Shown here piece after piece: positions 45,861 through 58,507 of a DNA stretch of 64,000 bases. Position 1 is the stretch's first letter; every line of letters starts with the position of its first letter. The notes beneath the pieces were generated by a model that saw nothing but the letters and a program-made list of their open reading frames with translations, did no database searches and was not told the DNA's origin. The position numbers were made by a program, and so were the translations under genes. Source of the DNA: Apus apus (Eukaryota; Chordata; Aves; Apodiformes; Apodidae); the NCBI RefSeq assembly GCF_020740795.1, contig NC_067284.1, positions 102,787,440 to 102,851,439 of the forward strand, read 5' to 3'.

Positions 45861-47496
45861 GCAGTATGTGTATCAATATTCACTTCCATTTTGCAGGGGA
45901 GAAGTTTCCTTTTTCCCATTAAAGGAGAGGAATTAGGTATTTTTAGGGCAAATGCCTAGTTTCAGACTTTGCTTTCTGTCTTTGTAATGAAAAGCCAACC
46001 TAGAGAACCCACCACTGCAGGCTGGATGTCACAAGTGCCCCTGACCTGTAGCGAGGACCAGTGGCAGCACCACACCAGGAACACCAAGACACTGGTGTTA
46101 CTGGTGCTGGTCTGAGATGTGTGAGCCCGGGCACAGCTTCACTTGGACGTCTTGTGTGCCTGCAGTGGAGCTGGGGGCTGTGGTGATGGAGGTGGGTTAG
46201 AGTGTACTGGGTGACTGAGTCACTCTGCGGTGGCACAGTCCCATTCAGTGACCTTGTCCACACCCACCCATCCCTGAGCATCCACTTGCCCTGCCGTAGG
46301 TGACAAGCACTGCAAAAATGTAGCGTATTTCTTGTTTTGATTGCATGCCAGACAAGTAATTCCTAACGGATGTCAGTGGTTTGGAGCAAGGCTGAGGCAG
46401 CACAGTGAGGCAGGGAGTGGCACAAGGCAACCCGGGAAGTCACATTCCTGCCGTGGTCGTGCCAACAAAACTTTTTAGGGCTCAGCTTGCCATAGAAACA
46501 ACCACAAATGAGGTTCATGTGTCTTTGGAAAGCTTTCAGAGAACTTCAAGTCAGGTCCTATACCCCTTCTTGTCCTATAGGCTTATCTTTTATTTCAGTT
46601 TTATCAACCAGGTAGCTAAGCAAAGAGCTGGATCCTCAATAAATCAGAACAGCTCAACTGAAGTCAGTAGCACAGCCACATTGTTTTAGTACCAGAGAGT
46701 GGGTTTAGATTACAAATCGAAAATTAGTTTATTATCTGCCTGGATATAAATTCATGGCACAGGTCCTCACTTTCCCCACTCTGTCCTATTCTGCTAAATA
46801 TGCCACTAGGCTGGCTCAGCTTGTTTCAGTGTAGATGTGCCATTAGTTTTTGGTGCTGAGACTCATACTCAGCAGCCACTGCCTGCATAACAATTCCCTT
46901 TTTAATTTTCTTTTTCAAAGGTGGCAACCTAGCCTTCTCTGCACCCAGCAAAATTCTGTCCTCAAACACCAACTGCAAATATATGCGTATGTATCCGCTT
47001 TTCTGTTAATTCATTCCTGTACCTCTGTGTAATTTATCAAGAATTTAGCATTAGCCAAACTCTTGTAATTGTGTAATGCAGGAAAAAAATAACACAAAGG
47101 GAAACCACTTGAATCATTTATACTGCACATTTACCAATACTCCTTAATGCATCTAGTTCTTGTGTATCAAGTATGTGGCAATTTCACAAGAATCAGCTGC
47201 CACTTTACTGAAAGTGATTTTTAGCTGTATGACCAGGGAAAGCCACTATTTCTTTTAATTTCCCAATAACAACCAATGCAGTTCAAAATTAATATTTTGT
47301 AATAGCTGAACTGAAGATATTTTCTACCAGACAATCCTGCTAACTTTTTACCATAAAACCAGTGACACCAGGCAGATAGAAGTGGATCATTTCCACAACC
47401 GGAGGTCATCACCTCTGTTGCAGAAGTGGCTACTGATTCTAGCTGGACACACTATGACTAAGTTTTCCTCAGCAGTTCTTGAATGTCTGTTGGTTT
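45861..47496. other. flank without recognised genes
   Basis: Nothing was recognised. The short open frames match no known protein. Confidence 0.6.
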
Positions 47497-47501
47497 GCTT
47501 G
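47497..47501 (+). repeat. target-site duplication, left copy
   Basis: GCTTG directly before TGTCAC of the LTR. The matching copy is at 48554-48558. Confidence 0.65.
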
Positions 47502-48553
47502 TGTCACGATCTGGTATTCAGATACGTGGCAAATGTTTTACGATCTTGCCAGGACAAAACAAAGATAACACAATATCGGGTGCACAAGGAGGCACTGGGG
47601 CTGGTGTGCGGTCTTATGAGAGATGGGGCAGAACCCCCTTGCTTTCTAACCCTCCTCAGTGCAGGGGGAGGCTGGATTCTGCCTTCCCTCTCCTGGGATA
47701 AACCACTCAGCAGCTGCACCCTTTGTTGTCCGGCAGGACCTGAGAAAAGGTTTAAGGTGATCCCAAATGGTGACATTAAGACACAAATGAGGACAGATGT
47801 CACGTGCACAACAAACTTTACTGGAGTAACACAACAAAGGACAGGGAGGAAAACAGAGACAGAAAATAAAAGGGAAAGCAGAGATACAGAGGACAGCAAG
47901 TGAGAGAATGGTTACCACCATGGTCCAGCAACATCGTCAGTGAAGTGCCTCCCTGCACCCACAGTGTCCCAGATTTTTATACAGTTCTTGGCCACTACAC
48001 CCCCACTCTTCTCCCTGTACAGGTGAGAAAACCCTTCTATCTTTTCCATGCTCCCCCGAGATGGGGGGAGGGTATGGTGCTGGGGCTATGTCCTGCAGAT
48101 AGTCTTTGTATGGCTAATTAATGAGATCAGCCATTGCAAAACAGGAGGTTGAGACAACTGGCACCACAGGATTAGTTTCTTGCAGTGCAGGTTCGGTCCT
48201 AGGAGGCGGCGTGAGACTGGCACTCTTATCTTTTCCTGCTAAGTCGGTAGTTTTCATGAAATCTCAAGGCCTGGTTATCACTGGATATTCTGCTCCCAGG
48301 GCCAGCTGCAGAACTCCTTTGTCTCCAGTCTCAGCAGGTCCCACACTAAACTCCTCAGTTCTCAGGTACTCATCGCTGGGAGGAGGGAGTAAAACGGTTG
48401 GGTGGGTTGCTGAGACAATCTCTGTAGTCCATCAGCAAATCTTGTTAAACTCTTACATTTCTCATGACAAACAACAGATAATCCTGAGTGCCTAAGTACA
48501 TCACTTATCTCTGGGGTTGTTCGAGACAAGCACTATACATCCTGAATGTCACA
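47502..48553 (-). mobile_element. solo LTR, about 1.05 kb, family not assigned
   Basis: The unit begins TGTCACGATC and ends GAATGTCACA on the plus strand (TG...CA either way) and is flanked by identical GCTTG copies. On the minus strand a TATA-like GTATAAAAATC lies near 47987, about 565 bases from that strand's 5' end, which favours minus orientation. No retroviral gene lies next to it. The 173-codon plus-strand open frame that overlaps its edge (47382-47903) is not a recognisable gene. The class is unclear: 5-bp duplications fit ERVL-like or other groups. Confidence 0.65.
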
Positions 48554-48558
48554 GCTTG
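48554..48558 (+). repeat. target-site duplication, right copy
   Basis: GCTTG directly after the CA end of the LTR, identical to 47497-47501. Confidence 0.65.
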
Positions 48559-49982
48559 GTTTTACTTTACCCAGACTTCCTACATTTTCTACTGTTATGA
48601 CAAAAGCTCCGTAGTTGCTGAAGTACAACTGTTCCCTGCTCAGCTCTGCCTCTAGCAGTCACTGACATGTGTTTTACCTTTAAGGGCATGTACCCCTGCT
48701 GGTACAGATAATCACCTCTTAAGAGGAAGGAGGATTTTCTATTTCTCTTATTTTTTTTTTTATATATATTATTTTTTGTGTGTGTGTGCGTGTGTGTAAT
48801 CTCCTTTTTGACCTGGCAAACCTAGATGTGACCGGGGTGACTACCAGCTATGCCAGAGAGCTCGCTGTGGCAGAGGCCAGAGGCTGCTCTCACACACGTT
48901 GTTTTTACAGGCGTGCGTCTCTGCTGACGTCCTTCAGCTTCCTGTTTGATGCGGCTGTGCTCAGCGTCCTCGGCTTTAGGTACAACCTGTACCTTCTTAG
49001 TCTTCACCCTCTGGCTCTCGATTTGTTTCATCAGCCCTTCTGTGCCCATGAATAATGCTTGCCTGTGATCACAGCACGGGGCGGCTGCGGGGAAGGAAGG
49101 TCCCCTCTGCTGCAGCCCTTTTGGTGGCCACAGTGTGGGAGAGGTAGGTGTGCGTGGGAAGGAGAGGGAGCAAGTGTCAGGTAGTTGCTGGTAGCATGTG
49201 AGACGCAATGGGTGGTGTTTCCCCTCCAACATCATTAAACCTTCAGGTGGTTAGAATCCTGTCAGGTCATAGGCACATCACAAAAATAAACTCAGACCTC
49301 TGCAGTAGATAGGTTACCAGTAAGGGGCAGTAGCATGGCTAAATAAGATAGTTCTTCTGTCTGGTAAACACTGAGAGTAAAATCAACTGTTCCTACTGCA
49401 AGGCTTTTCCTCCCATTTGCGTTGCTGGTGATGTTGCTGTATTGCATGTCTTGGTTGGCAGGAAAGGTCCAGCTCACACTGAAGTTCTGAGAGCATTCAG
49501 TAGTCCTGAGCACAGTTTCCTTGTGTCAGACCAAAATAATAACAATGGGCTAGTAAGGAACTTCTCTGAGAATTACAGAGACCAGAATCAAAGATTATGC
49601 CTGTTGACCCTTTTATTTTTGAGGTATTAGTTAGGGAGGGTATTTCAGGTGTTATTCAGAGGAAACCAGGGTAGACAATGCTTCTCCCTGTGTTACTGGT
49701 CTGTTGTTTTCAGATCCCCATTTCAGTAATAAAGTCCTGTAGCATTCCTCAAAACAGATACTTCATCATATAAGCTGAGGATTATGCTGGCTGAAGTATT
49801 CTGCTGTCTGTAATTCAGAAGTAGTGCTGTTTTGTCAGTGGAGACAAAAGAATGCAAAATATATTTAACCTTCTGCAAGAACTCTTTTTTCTTATTGCCC
49901 GCTTAAGGCAGTCTTGTTGCAAGTACTTCAAATTTGCTAAGCTTCCCTGCAAACATAAAGCACATGAGGTATTAAAATCAGG
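48559..49982. other. flank without recognised genes
   Basis: Contains a T/TA/GT simple repeat at 48750-48797. No gene was recognised. Confidence 0.6.
48750..48797. repeat. compound simple repeat T(n)-TA(n)-GT(n)
   Basis: A T-run, TA units and then GT units with one GC interruption. Confidence 0.85.
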
Positions 49983-50365
49983 AATCACAGAATCACAGAA
50001 TATCTTGGATTGGGAGGGACCTTAAAGATCATCTAGTTCCAACCCCCCTGTCATAGGCAGGGACAACTTCCACTAGACCAGGCTGCTCAAAGCTCCGTCC
50101 AACCTGGCCTTGAATGCTTGCAGGGAGGGGGCAGCCACAACTTCCCTGGGAAACCCCTGGGTGCCAGTGTCTCGCCACCCTCACAGTGAAGAATCTCTTC
50201 CTACTGTCTTATCTAAATCTCCCCTCTTCCAGTTTAAAGCCACTCCCCCTCATCCTATCACTACATGCCCTTGTAAAAAGTCCCTCCCCAGCTTTTCTGT
50301 AGCTCCTTCAGGTACTGGAAAGTGGTCTAAGGTCTCCCCAGAGTCTTCTCCAGGATCTTCACAGC
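49983..50365 (-). mobile_element. CR1 LINE 3'-end fragment
   Basis: The left edge has tandem 'aatcacag' units and 'ttgggagggaccttaaagat', the CR1 tail complement. The body continues with 'ccacaacttccctgggaaac', 'cctcacagtgaagaatctct' and 'agtcttctccaggatcttca', ending where an opposite copy begins. Confidence 0.9.
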
Positions 50366-50375
50366 ACTACACGTT

Positions 50376-50625
50376 ACAAGGACAAGAGAGAAGTGACTGA
50401 AGCTGAAACAAGTTGCTCAGGCATATAAGGAGACACTTTCCCATGAGGACAGTCGAGCACTGGACTAGGTCACCCAGTGAGGTTGTCCAGCCTCTGTCCT
50501 TGGAGGTTCTCCAGACTGATTGGACAGAGCCCTAAGCGAACTGATCTGAGCTTACAGCTGTGCCTACTTTCAGCAGGAGGTTGCAGTAGAAACCTCTTTG
50601 TGTCCCTTGCAGCCTGATACCCCAA
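50376..50625 (+). mobile_element. CR1 LINE 3'-end fragment, head to head with the previous copy
   Basis: Plus-oriented CR1 3' region: 'gagcactggactaggtcacc', 'cttggaggttctccagactg', 'ttggacagagccctaagc', 'aactgatctgagcttac' and 'cagcaggaggttg'. The usual tail repeat is decayed. Its 5' edge abuts the 5' edge of the minus copy. Confidence 0.75.
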
Positions 50626-53600
50626 GACCTCATGTCTAGGTATCCCACACTCTGAGTGTCATGAAAAGTTTCAGAACTGGGTGAAGGGTTTCTCTCCAGT
50701 CTAGCAGCAATGGTTTCCCTAACTGTGGTCAGGCAGTGGGCTTGTACAAATGTTGGCTTGGCATCTGGTATTTTAAGATGAACTCAGAGGACATGGGTGC
50801 TGTGCAGAGGAGATGGTACACCCACTGCCTGAGGACCTTCTAACGCTAAAGCACAGCTCAATCAAGCAGGAGTGCCCAAGTCTCATGGGATACTTTGTAG
50901 GCTCAGAGGTAGGAACAGAAACCCAGCTTTGCCCAGCAAGATCTACCCAGTGGGGTGCCCTGGTGAATGAACTGCTGATACAGAGGCAAGGCATAGAACA
51001 CTGGCCAATTGTGACAGTTTTAGTCTCTCCAGAATACAAAATCAGTATTATACCACAGCATTAAAATAATTGCTGTTACTTGGGGTATTTAACTTCCCAA
51101 CATAAAATAAGTTGTGTGCAAGTTCAGCTCTGAGACTAGGGCACCCATGCTGCTGGTGGGGCAGTCACTGTGCTGCACAGTGCCACTTCATCACACTTCT
51201 CCCTTCCTCATGTCTCAGAAGCTTGGTGTGGGGTCTGTCCCCTCCCTGCAGATCCCCAGGGCTTAAGCAGCCAAGAGAAGTCACTGTGTTTGTGTTAGTT
51301 GTTTTTTTGTTGGGTTTGTTGTGTTTTGGGTGGGGTTTTTTTTAGTGAATGCAGGAATTACCACAATTGAATGAATAATTCATTCATGAAAATGTTGTGT
51401 GAAAAAGAAAAGTGCTGCTCTGTTATTCTTGGAAATTGTTAACCCAGTTGCTTTTTTTTGCCTTTGCTGTGGTGGGGGCTGGCAGCAGCTGTTGTGGAGA
51501 GCCAGCGAGCTTGGGCTCAGTGAAAGTTTGTGAGTGGGGGGGAGGAAAGGTGCACGGGGAAGAGCTCTGACCCGCTGTCACTGTTGGCTTTTGTGGGCGT
51601 TCTCAGAAAGTCCTGCTGGGTGGCCAGGGTGACTCAGCGGCAGCTGACTGAAGGCAGGAGGCCAACAGCCCCAGCACAACTGGAAAGTACAGAGCAAGCC
51701 CAGTATGAGCCAGAAAAAGGAGAAGATGACATGAGCGAAGTGTCTGTCTGACTGTCTTGTCTGCCTGTCACAAGGCTAGAAAAAGCAGAGACTCTGTATT
51801 CCTTGTAGGATGTAAGGGAACCAGGTGCTGTGAAGCCACCTTTGCTCTTCCAAGACGGCATGTTATGTGGTCACATAGCAAAAGGGACGAGCTACTGCAG
51901 GCTTTCTGCAGAGTGCTTGGCAAATCAAACTTTCTAAAACAGATGTGATATTTAATCCTTTCACAGGTGCAGCGTACTTTAGGATCCCTGAGGACTAGCA
52001 TCAGTTTTACTCTTATCACACCTCCCCACTCCTCTATGAAGTTCTTCTTGCTGCTTTCTGGCCAGCAAGTGATGGAGATCTGAAGAGATAATATGTACGG
52101 TTATAGAGGGGTAAGGGTGTAAATACAGCCCATTTTGTGGCATCTCCTTCACTGGGGGTTCTGAAGAGCAAGTTAGAGTAGCAAGTCCTCTGTGTTAGCC
52201 CTGGAGCTCATGAAGCCTCGTTTCCTACAGAGCTGTGCCTTCAACTCTTGTGACAGGCAAGCTCTAACTGGAGATCTTCCTGTGATGGGCTTGTTTATAA
52301 GAGGCCCCTTCCTTGTGGACTTTCTAGTGTCCTAAGAAGGTTATCCTGTTGTCACAGCATCCCTACACCCACTGGACTGTTCACCCTGAGAAACTGCATC
52401 TTCTCTCAGATTTGGCAGAATGTAGGTTTTTTTCAAAACTCCTGCCCCTGAGAGTGGTGGTTGGCACTGGCCAACAGGCTCTGAACTAGCTGGCAGGGTG
52501 TTTCTGAGTGAGAAGGCAGGCAGGAAGGCCAGGAGGAACATGCAGAAAGACACTCACACACTGTGACTCCTGGCAATTCTTAATGATGCCGGGGTCTTTA
52601 AGAAGCCATTGTAAGAAGAACAGCTGCAGGGGTGACCCCCGGTGGGAACCCCAAGATAAGGCAACCCTGGCAGATCACCAGTAACACATGCCTGAGATTT
52701 ACCCTAACAGGCCTTACCATGGCTCTGCCTGGACATCCTGGGGCCTTGTTGACACTGGTTCCCCTCACCAGGCCTGATCCTGACCCTCATCCCCAACATC
52801 CTGACCTGGGGAGTTTCCCAGTTGCTCAGTTCCGGCCATTTCCTTCCTGGCCCTGGATGCCCAAGGCATGATAACCAGGAATTAGGAGTCACTGGGGTGC
52901 TTAAGGCTGAGGAGCTGTGGCTTGTCCCTAGCTGCAGCTGAGCCGTGGTATTTCAGAGAGCACCACTCCCCCAGCTAATGCTTCCACCGACACGAAAGTT
53001 ATTCATCAAAGGCAGGAAAAAAGCCTTCCTGGTTTCAAACCACTAGGGAATCCCTGAGGCATGGGCTCAGCGTGATACAATACAGAGCAAATAGTGATTC
53101 AGTTTTGATTCAAAGCCCCTAGCAAAGGCCATGGACAGCTTGGCATTCTCTCTTTTTTCCTTGAAAGGGCAGTTCTCCACCAGCATTACACCCCAGGGGA
53201 GATATGTGTTTTCTCCTTCCAGTGGGGTCAAAAGCAGGAGGTTTTTGTGAGGGAAGTCCATCAAAAAGCCCACAAAATCCACTTTGCTTTTCTCCATCAG
53301 ACAAGGACCATTCAGCTGGCATATCGTGACTCAACTCATATGGAAAATGCAGCAGGCTGCTCTCTGGGAGTTGAGGTGCAGGAATTCCCACTGCCATTGG
53401 GCAAAGCTCTGAGGACAAGCCTACGAGAAGTTTACATACCAGCAGTTCAGGCTGGGTTGGTTAAATCACCATTTAAGTATCTGTCCTAATATGGGCAGGA
53501 TATAAAACTCCGGAGTTTAAAGAGGGAACTGACACTAGTGTTTAGGGATGAAAATATTGTGTTCCTTTTTTGAGTAAGAGTGACTAGTCTCCAACTGCAA

Positions 53601-54409
53601 AGGGAGTTTTTCAGAATGCAGGCACATACTTTCTGTGGTTTGTATCTCCTGCCAACCATTCAAGCTACAGAAACTGTAAAGTAAGACTTTTCTGTGATGA
53701 ACGCAAGAGAAAATTGAAAAGCAATCCTCTAAAAGCAACTGACCTCTACAAATGTTCAGTACTTTGTAAAATTGAGGGCTGATAATGCCATGGCCAGAGC
53801 AACACAGTTTGCATGCAGTAGGCACTCCTGTGCTGAGTTCCTGGTTTGTAAAGGAGAAGGTGGAGGGGAGGTGAGGTGTGTGGTGGGAGCAGAAGCCCAT
53901 ATGAATCAAGCAGTGACCAGCTAGTTTGCATTTGCTTGGAGCAACTGGAACTTCTTTCTTTTTCTGTGGGTGTTTTGTTTAGTCTCCCTTTATCCAAGAA
54001 AAAAAATATGAAATTTAGTAATTCCTTTAGCCTAAACTGAAGTCCAAGGCAGCAGACAGGTCTGTGACACTGAACTCAGGAATGTTCATTAAAGGACCCT
54101 AACAACAAGTCCTGTGGAAATATGGACCCTACCAGAGCTACTGACAGAAACCTTTTAGGACACCTCTACCCCCACTGCTGGGACAGCAGCACACAAAGCT
54201 GCAGCACCTCAGTGCTTGGCTGCCGGCGTGTGTGGAGTGGTGCCACATCACAGGGAATCTCCGGGACAGCTCAGGATCCTTTTGTTAGCCTGGCACTGTG
54301 CCAGGAATTATAAACTGTATGTCTTGGCAGGGAAGACTGGGTCCAGAGCCATACCAAGAACACTAGTAGTTCTGTACTAGCACTCTGAACAAGGCTACTG
54401 AGGGTCATA
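50626..54409. other. flank without recognised genes
   Basis: A GC-rich patch at 52560-52960 with repeated 'gaccct/ccctgacc' words may be a diverged repeat I cannot place. An AP-1 motif (TGACTCA) occurs near 51630. No gene was recognised. Confidence 0.55.
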
Positions 54410-55930
54410 GAAGAGAATGGACTAATTTAGGTTGGAAAAGACCTTTAAGATCATCAAGGCCAACCATTAACCTAGCATTGTCAAGTCCACCACTAAACCA
54501 TGTCCCTCAGCCCCACATCTACATAGCTGTTAAATATCTCTGGGGATGATGACTCCACCACTTCCCTGGGCAGCCTGTTCCAATGCTTGACAACCCTTTT
54601 GGTGAGGAAATCTTTCCTAATATTCAATCTAAACCTCCCCTGGCACAACTTGAGGCCATTTCCTCTTGCTCTGTTGCTGGTTGCCAGGGTGAAGAGATTG
54701 ACACCCACCTCACTACAGCCTCCTTTCAGGTAGTTGTTGAGAGTGATAAGATGTCCCCTCAGCCTCCTTTTCTCCAGTCTAAACACCCAAAGTTCCCTCA
54801 GCTGCTCTTTATAAGACTTGTGCCCTAGACACTTCACCAGCTTTGTTGTCCTTTTCTGGACATGCTCCAGCACCAAAATGCCCTTCTTGTTGTGAAGGGT
54901 CCAAAACTGAACACAGCATTCATGGTTCCGCCTCACCAGGGACAAGTACAGGGGCATGATCACTTCCCTAGTCCTGCTGGCCACAGCTGATACAAGCCAG
55001 GATGCTACCAGCCTTCTTCGCCACTGGGGCAAGACATTAAAGAGAACTGGCCCAACACTGAGCCCTGGGGAACACTGCTGGTGACCAGCCACTGACTGGA
55101 TTTCCCTTCATTCACTACAACTCCTTGGGCCTGGCCATCCAGCCAGTTTTTTTACCCAGCGAAGTGTACACTGGTCCAAGTCATGAGCAGCTAGTTTCTC
55201 CAGGAGAATGCTGTGGGAAAATGTGTTAAAGGCTTTACTGAAGTCCAGATAGACAAGATACACAGCCTTTCCTTCATCCACTAAGCAGGTCACCTTATCA
55301 TAGAAAGAGATCAGGTTAGTCAAGCAGGGCCTACCTTTTATAAAACCATACTGACTGGGCCTGATTGACTTGTTGTCCTGCATGTGCCAATAATGGCACT
55401 CAAGATGAGCTGCTCTGTAATCTTCCTCGGCACTGAGGTCAGACTGACAGGCTGTATTTCCCCAGATCCTCCTTCCAGCCCTTCTTGTAAATGGGTGTCA
55501 CATTTGCTAACATCCAGTCAACTGGGGCCTCCCCACTAAGCCAAAACTGCTGGCAAAGATTCTCCTTAGCCCTCTTTTTGTTGCTAATGTATTGATAGGA
55601 ACATTTTTACCAGCTTCTATGGCAGTAGCCAGATTAAGTTGTAGTTTGGCTTTGGCCCTTCTCATTCTCTCCCTGCATAACCTCATGATATCCTTGTAGT
55701 CCCCCTAAGTGGCCTGCTCCTTCTTCCACAGACCGTAAACTCTTCTTTTTTCCCTGAGTTCCAACCAAAGCTCTCTGTTCAGCCAAGCAGGTCTTCTTCC
55801 CCTCTGGCTCATCTTTTGGCACACAGGGCCAGTCTGCAGCCTTGGTGCTCCCTGCGCTCTGCTGTTTGCAGTTCCCTTCCAAGCCTCAGCGATGGGTGAA
55901 GCCAGCCCAGACTTTACTGCACTAAACATT
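54410..55930 (-). mobile_element. CR1 LINE, long but internally deleted
   Basis: The largest CR1 here. From 55930 downward the minus strand encodes the endonuclease-RT linker (RGRRPAWLNRELW) and RT fingers (YGFIKGRPCLTNLISF, YLVYLDFSKAFN). Around 55025 it jumps from GPVLFNV straight to the [15 protein letters not shown] region, so the RT palm block with the catalytic YADD box is absent. The C-terminus (ALRDMV-like end at 54493) and a decayed tail follow. Frameshifts and stops occur, for example after KKEQAT near 55705. It cannot encode an active enzyme. Confidence 0.92.
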
Positions 55931-58487
55931 TGAAACACTGAAACAACTTCTTGTCCCAGCAGAATTTTTGAAAGCTGGTTTATGCTGCTAAGGAGCTATG
56001 TCATTCCCTGTTTTCCATGTCAGAGGTTTTGGGATAGAGATGGCAAAATGCAGTTTTTGGTTTCTTGTAATGTGTTGTCCTATGACAGAATAAATGAAAA
56101 TAATACAGAATCTTGAAGAACAAGAAAGGATAAAAGTTCTGGAGATCTCCACGATTGAAAAAGCCTGAAAGAGGTATAGTAACTTATGTTTGTTAGGCCA
56201 CTCAACAGGTGAGATTGAGGGGGTTTTTTTAAATGAAATTCAGACTCCTGCCTATTAAGAAATAGGCAGCTGGTTAAAGGGGAACTGCTAAGGCAGTTCT
56301 GATACAGGAGGTGGACTGGAGTGCCTCATCATCGAGTCCTGTGGATTGTAGGTACATGATAATCTGTTAATCAAAAGCAAAACCCCAAGTAGTGAGTGAG
56401 GAGAAGCCAGTTACAATCAGGAAACTCCCTTGCACTGATTCCACAGTTATGCTTCAGGTGGTGCCTGAACTGCAGGAGACAACTTAAATAATCTCCTGTG
56501 TTACTGTTCTTCCATCTGCTGCTCCATTTCCTCCTGTGCCAGTCATCCAGTGAAACCAGTGTAAACCATCAGAACAAAATGTATTTTCTTTCTCTGATGC
56601 AAAGACATCAGCAATTCCAGCTGCTTTTAAGAAAATGTACAGTGCTAGCAGATAAGCTACTGTGACCTACATTATAATTCCTTCTTAAGAAGAAAAGAGA
56701 TATGAAAAACATTGCGGGCACATCAGCCATGGAGAAGTCTTATGGGAAGGTCAATGTTTTGCTTAAGCCAGTACATCCTCCTTATATTTAATATATTCAG
56801 GGCTTGTGAAAGACCCAAACAAAAATATAAGTGAGAAAGGTGGAGAAATATACTGGGCTGTGAGTGTGCTTTAGTGCTGGAGCAGAGAAGCCAGCTGCAG
56901 GCAGGAAGGCAATCAAGTCCACTTGTCGGATCTGTTTGTCTTCTTTGAGACCTCCAGCAGGGCTGTTGCTGAGATGTTGACGCCAAGCTGCATGTCAGTG
57001 TGATACAGCTTGGCAACATTTCACCCTGAAGGGAAACCTAGCAAGGTTCCTGCTTGCCCCTCCTTTAGGAAAGCTGTGTTGTTGCCTTGACGTTCAGTAC
57101 AGAAAACCTTGTAATCCCTTTAATTTATTTCTGTTGCATCCTGGAGAGCTGCACCACGAATGACGTTGCTTCAGCTGGTTCCATTAGTAGTATCCGAGAG
57201 TGTTCGAAATGTAGTTCATGCAAAGGTCTGTCATATACCAAGAACCATAAAAAAATTAAAAGCTCTCTTGAGTAGGGCTGTTTGCAGACACCTGAGTTTC
57301 TGTGACCAATTTACCTACTGTTAAGAAAGGAGATAATTATATTCCCATGGCAAAGCTCCTGGAGATCTACTGACAAAACCAGCTGCATGATATTTGACAT
57401 TGCTATCACTGTAACTACTGTTAGCAGTGCATGTGCAGTGAAAGGATTGCAAGCCAAACTGGTACACGCCATGTTTAAACCTAGCAGTAGGAAAACAGGA
57501 AAGCAGTCTGAGTCCATGTAAGGGGAAGTCTCTGACAGCTGAGCTCTGATGATGTCTTTGCGCTGCTTCTCCAGCAGACCCTGCTCTCACTCAGCTTTGA
57601 GTCTGCATTCTGCTTGTGCCTTAGGCATCCTCGTTTACAGTTTGATATTCCAGGGTACCCAGAGAGTCACCCTTTGTCCATTAAGGTACCCAAACTGTAG
57701 AGGACAATAGCTTTGTGCTAAGATTTTAGTGCGTGTCACATTCTGCCTCCTCCCTCACAGGAATGGAGACCTCTGGCTTTGTTTTTTGGTGGACCAGAAG
57801 GGTCAGTAGCATCTTCATCTGTTCTGGCTGGATTTTCTGGCTGAAGTTGTGATGGGGTAATACATCTTCTGTTAGTTCTACAGTTACAACACTGGCACTG
57901 ATCATCTTGCCTTCTGTGCCTCTCTGAAAAAGTATTCAGGGAAGTTTTATTACCCTCAATTACATGTCCTGCCCAGAACAGAAAGATTACAAGATCATAA
58001 TGAAAATGGTCAATATATTTCCACTTAAATATTTACTTGCTGAGAAATAATGTTTTAGCAAAATCAGTCCTTGCTTTTGGGAATTTGTCATTTCCAGGAA
58101 GAAGTAAAATTTTACATGGGAAACATCAAAGTAAAGCTTGTAATATCATGTGACTTTCATTTTCTTTTTGTCTCTGTTTATGGAAAAATTTCTTTAAAGC
58201 TATGCTGAATGAAGGAACAATGTGTACTCAAGGTTTAGAAACTGAAGTAGAAATGCTTGTAGTATAGATCAGGGTAGATTAAGTGGTTGTGAGGAGCAAT
58301 ACACTGCAACAGTGATCCAGGCAAAACTTTCACACATGTTGATTTGTTCACATTGGTCCTCAATGACTTGCCCAGACTTTGCGTCCTGTGGGGGCATCAT
58401 CAGGTCAGGTTTAATTTTCTTATTCCTATTGCAACTTTCAAACCTCCCTCTACTTCAGCAAAGCTACAGAGCAGGTTAAAAAAACCA

Positions 58488-58507
58488 AAACAAACAAACA
58501 AACAAAA
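58488..58507. repeat. (AAAC)n microsatellite
   Basis: About five AAAC units. Confidence 0.85.

Noticed and set aside
47382-47903. 173-codon plus-strand open frame
   Set aside because: It overlaps the left edge of the second solo LTR and matches no family. A chance frame.
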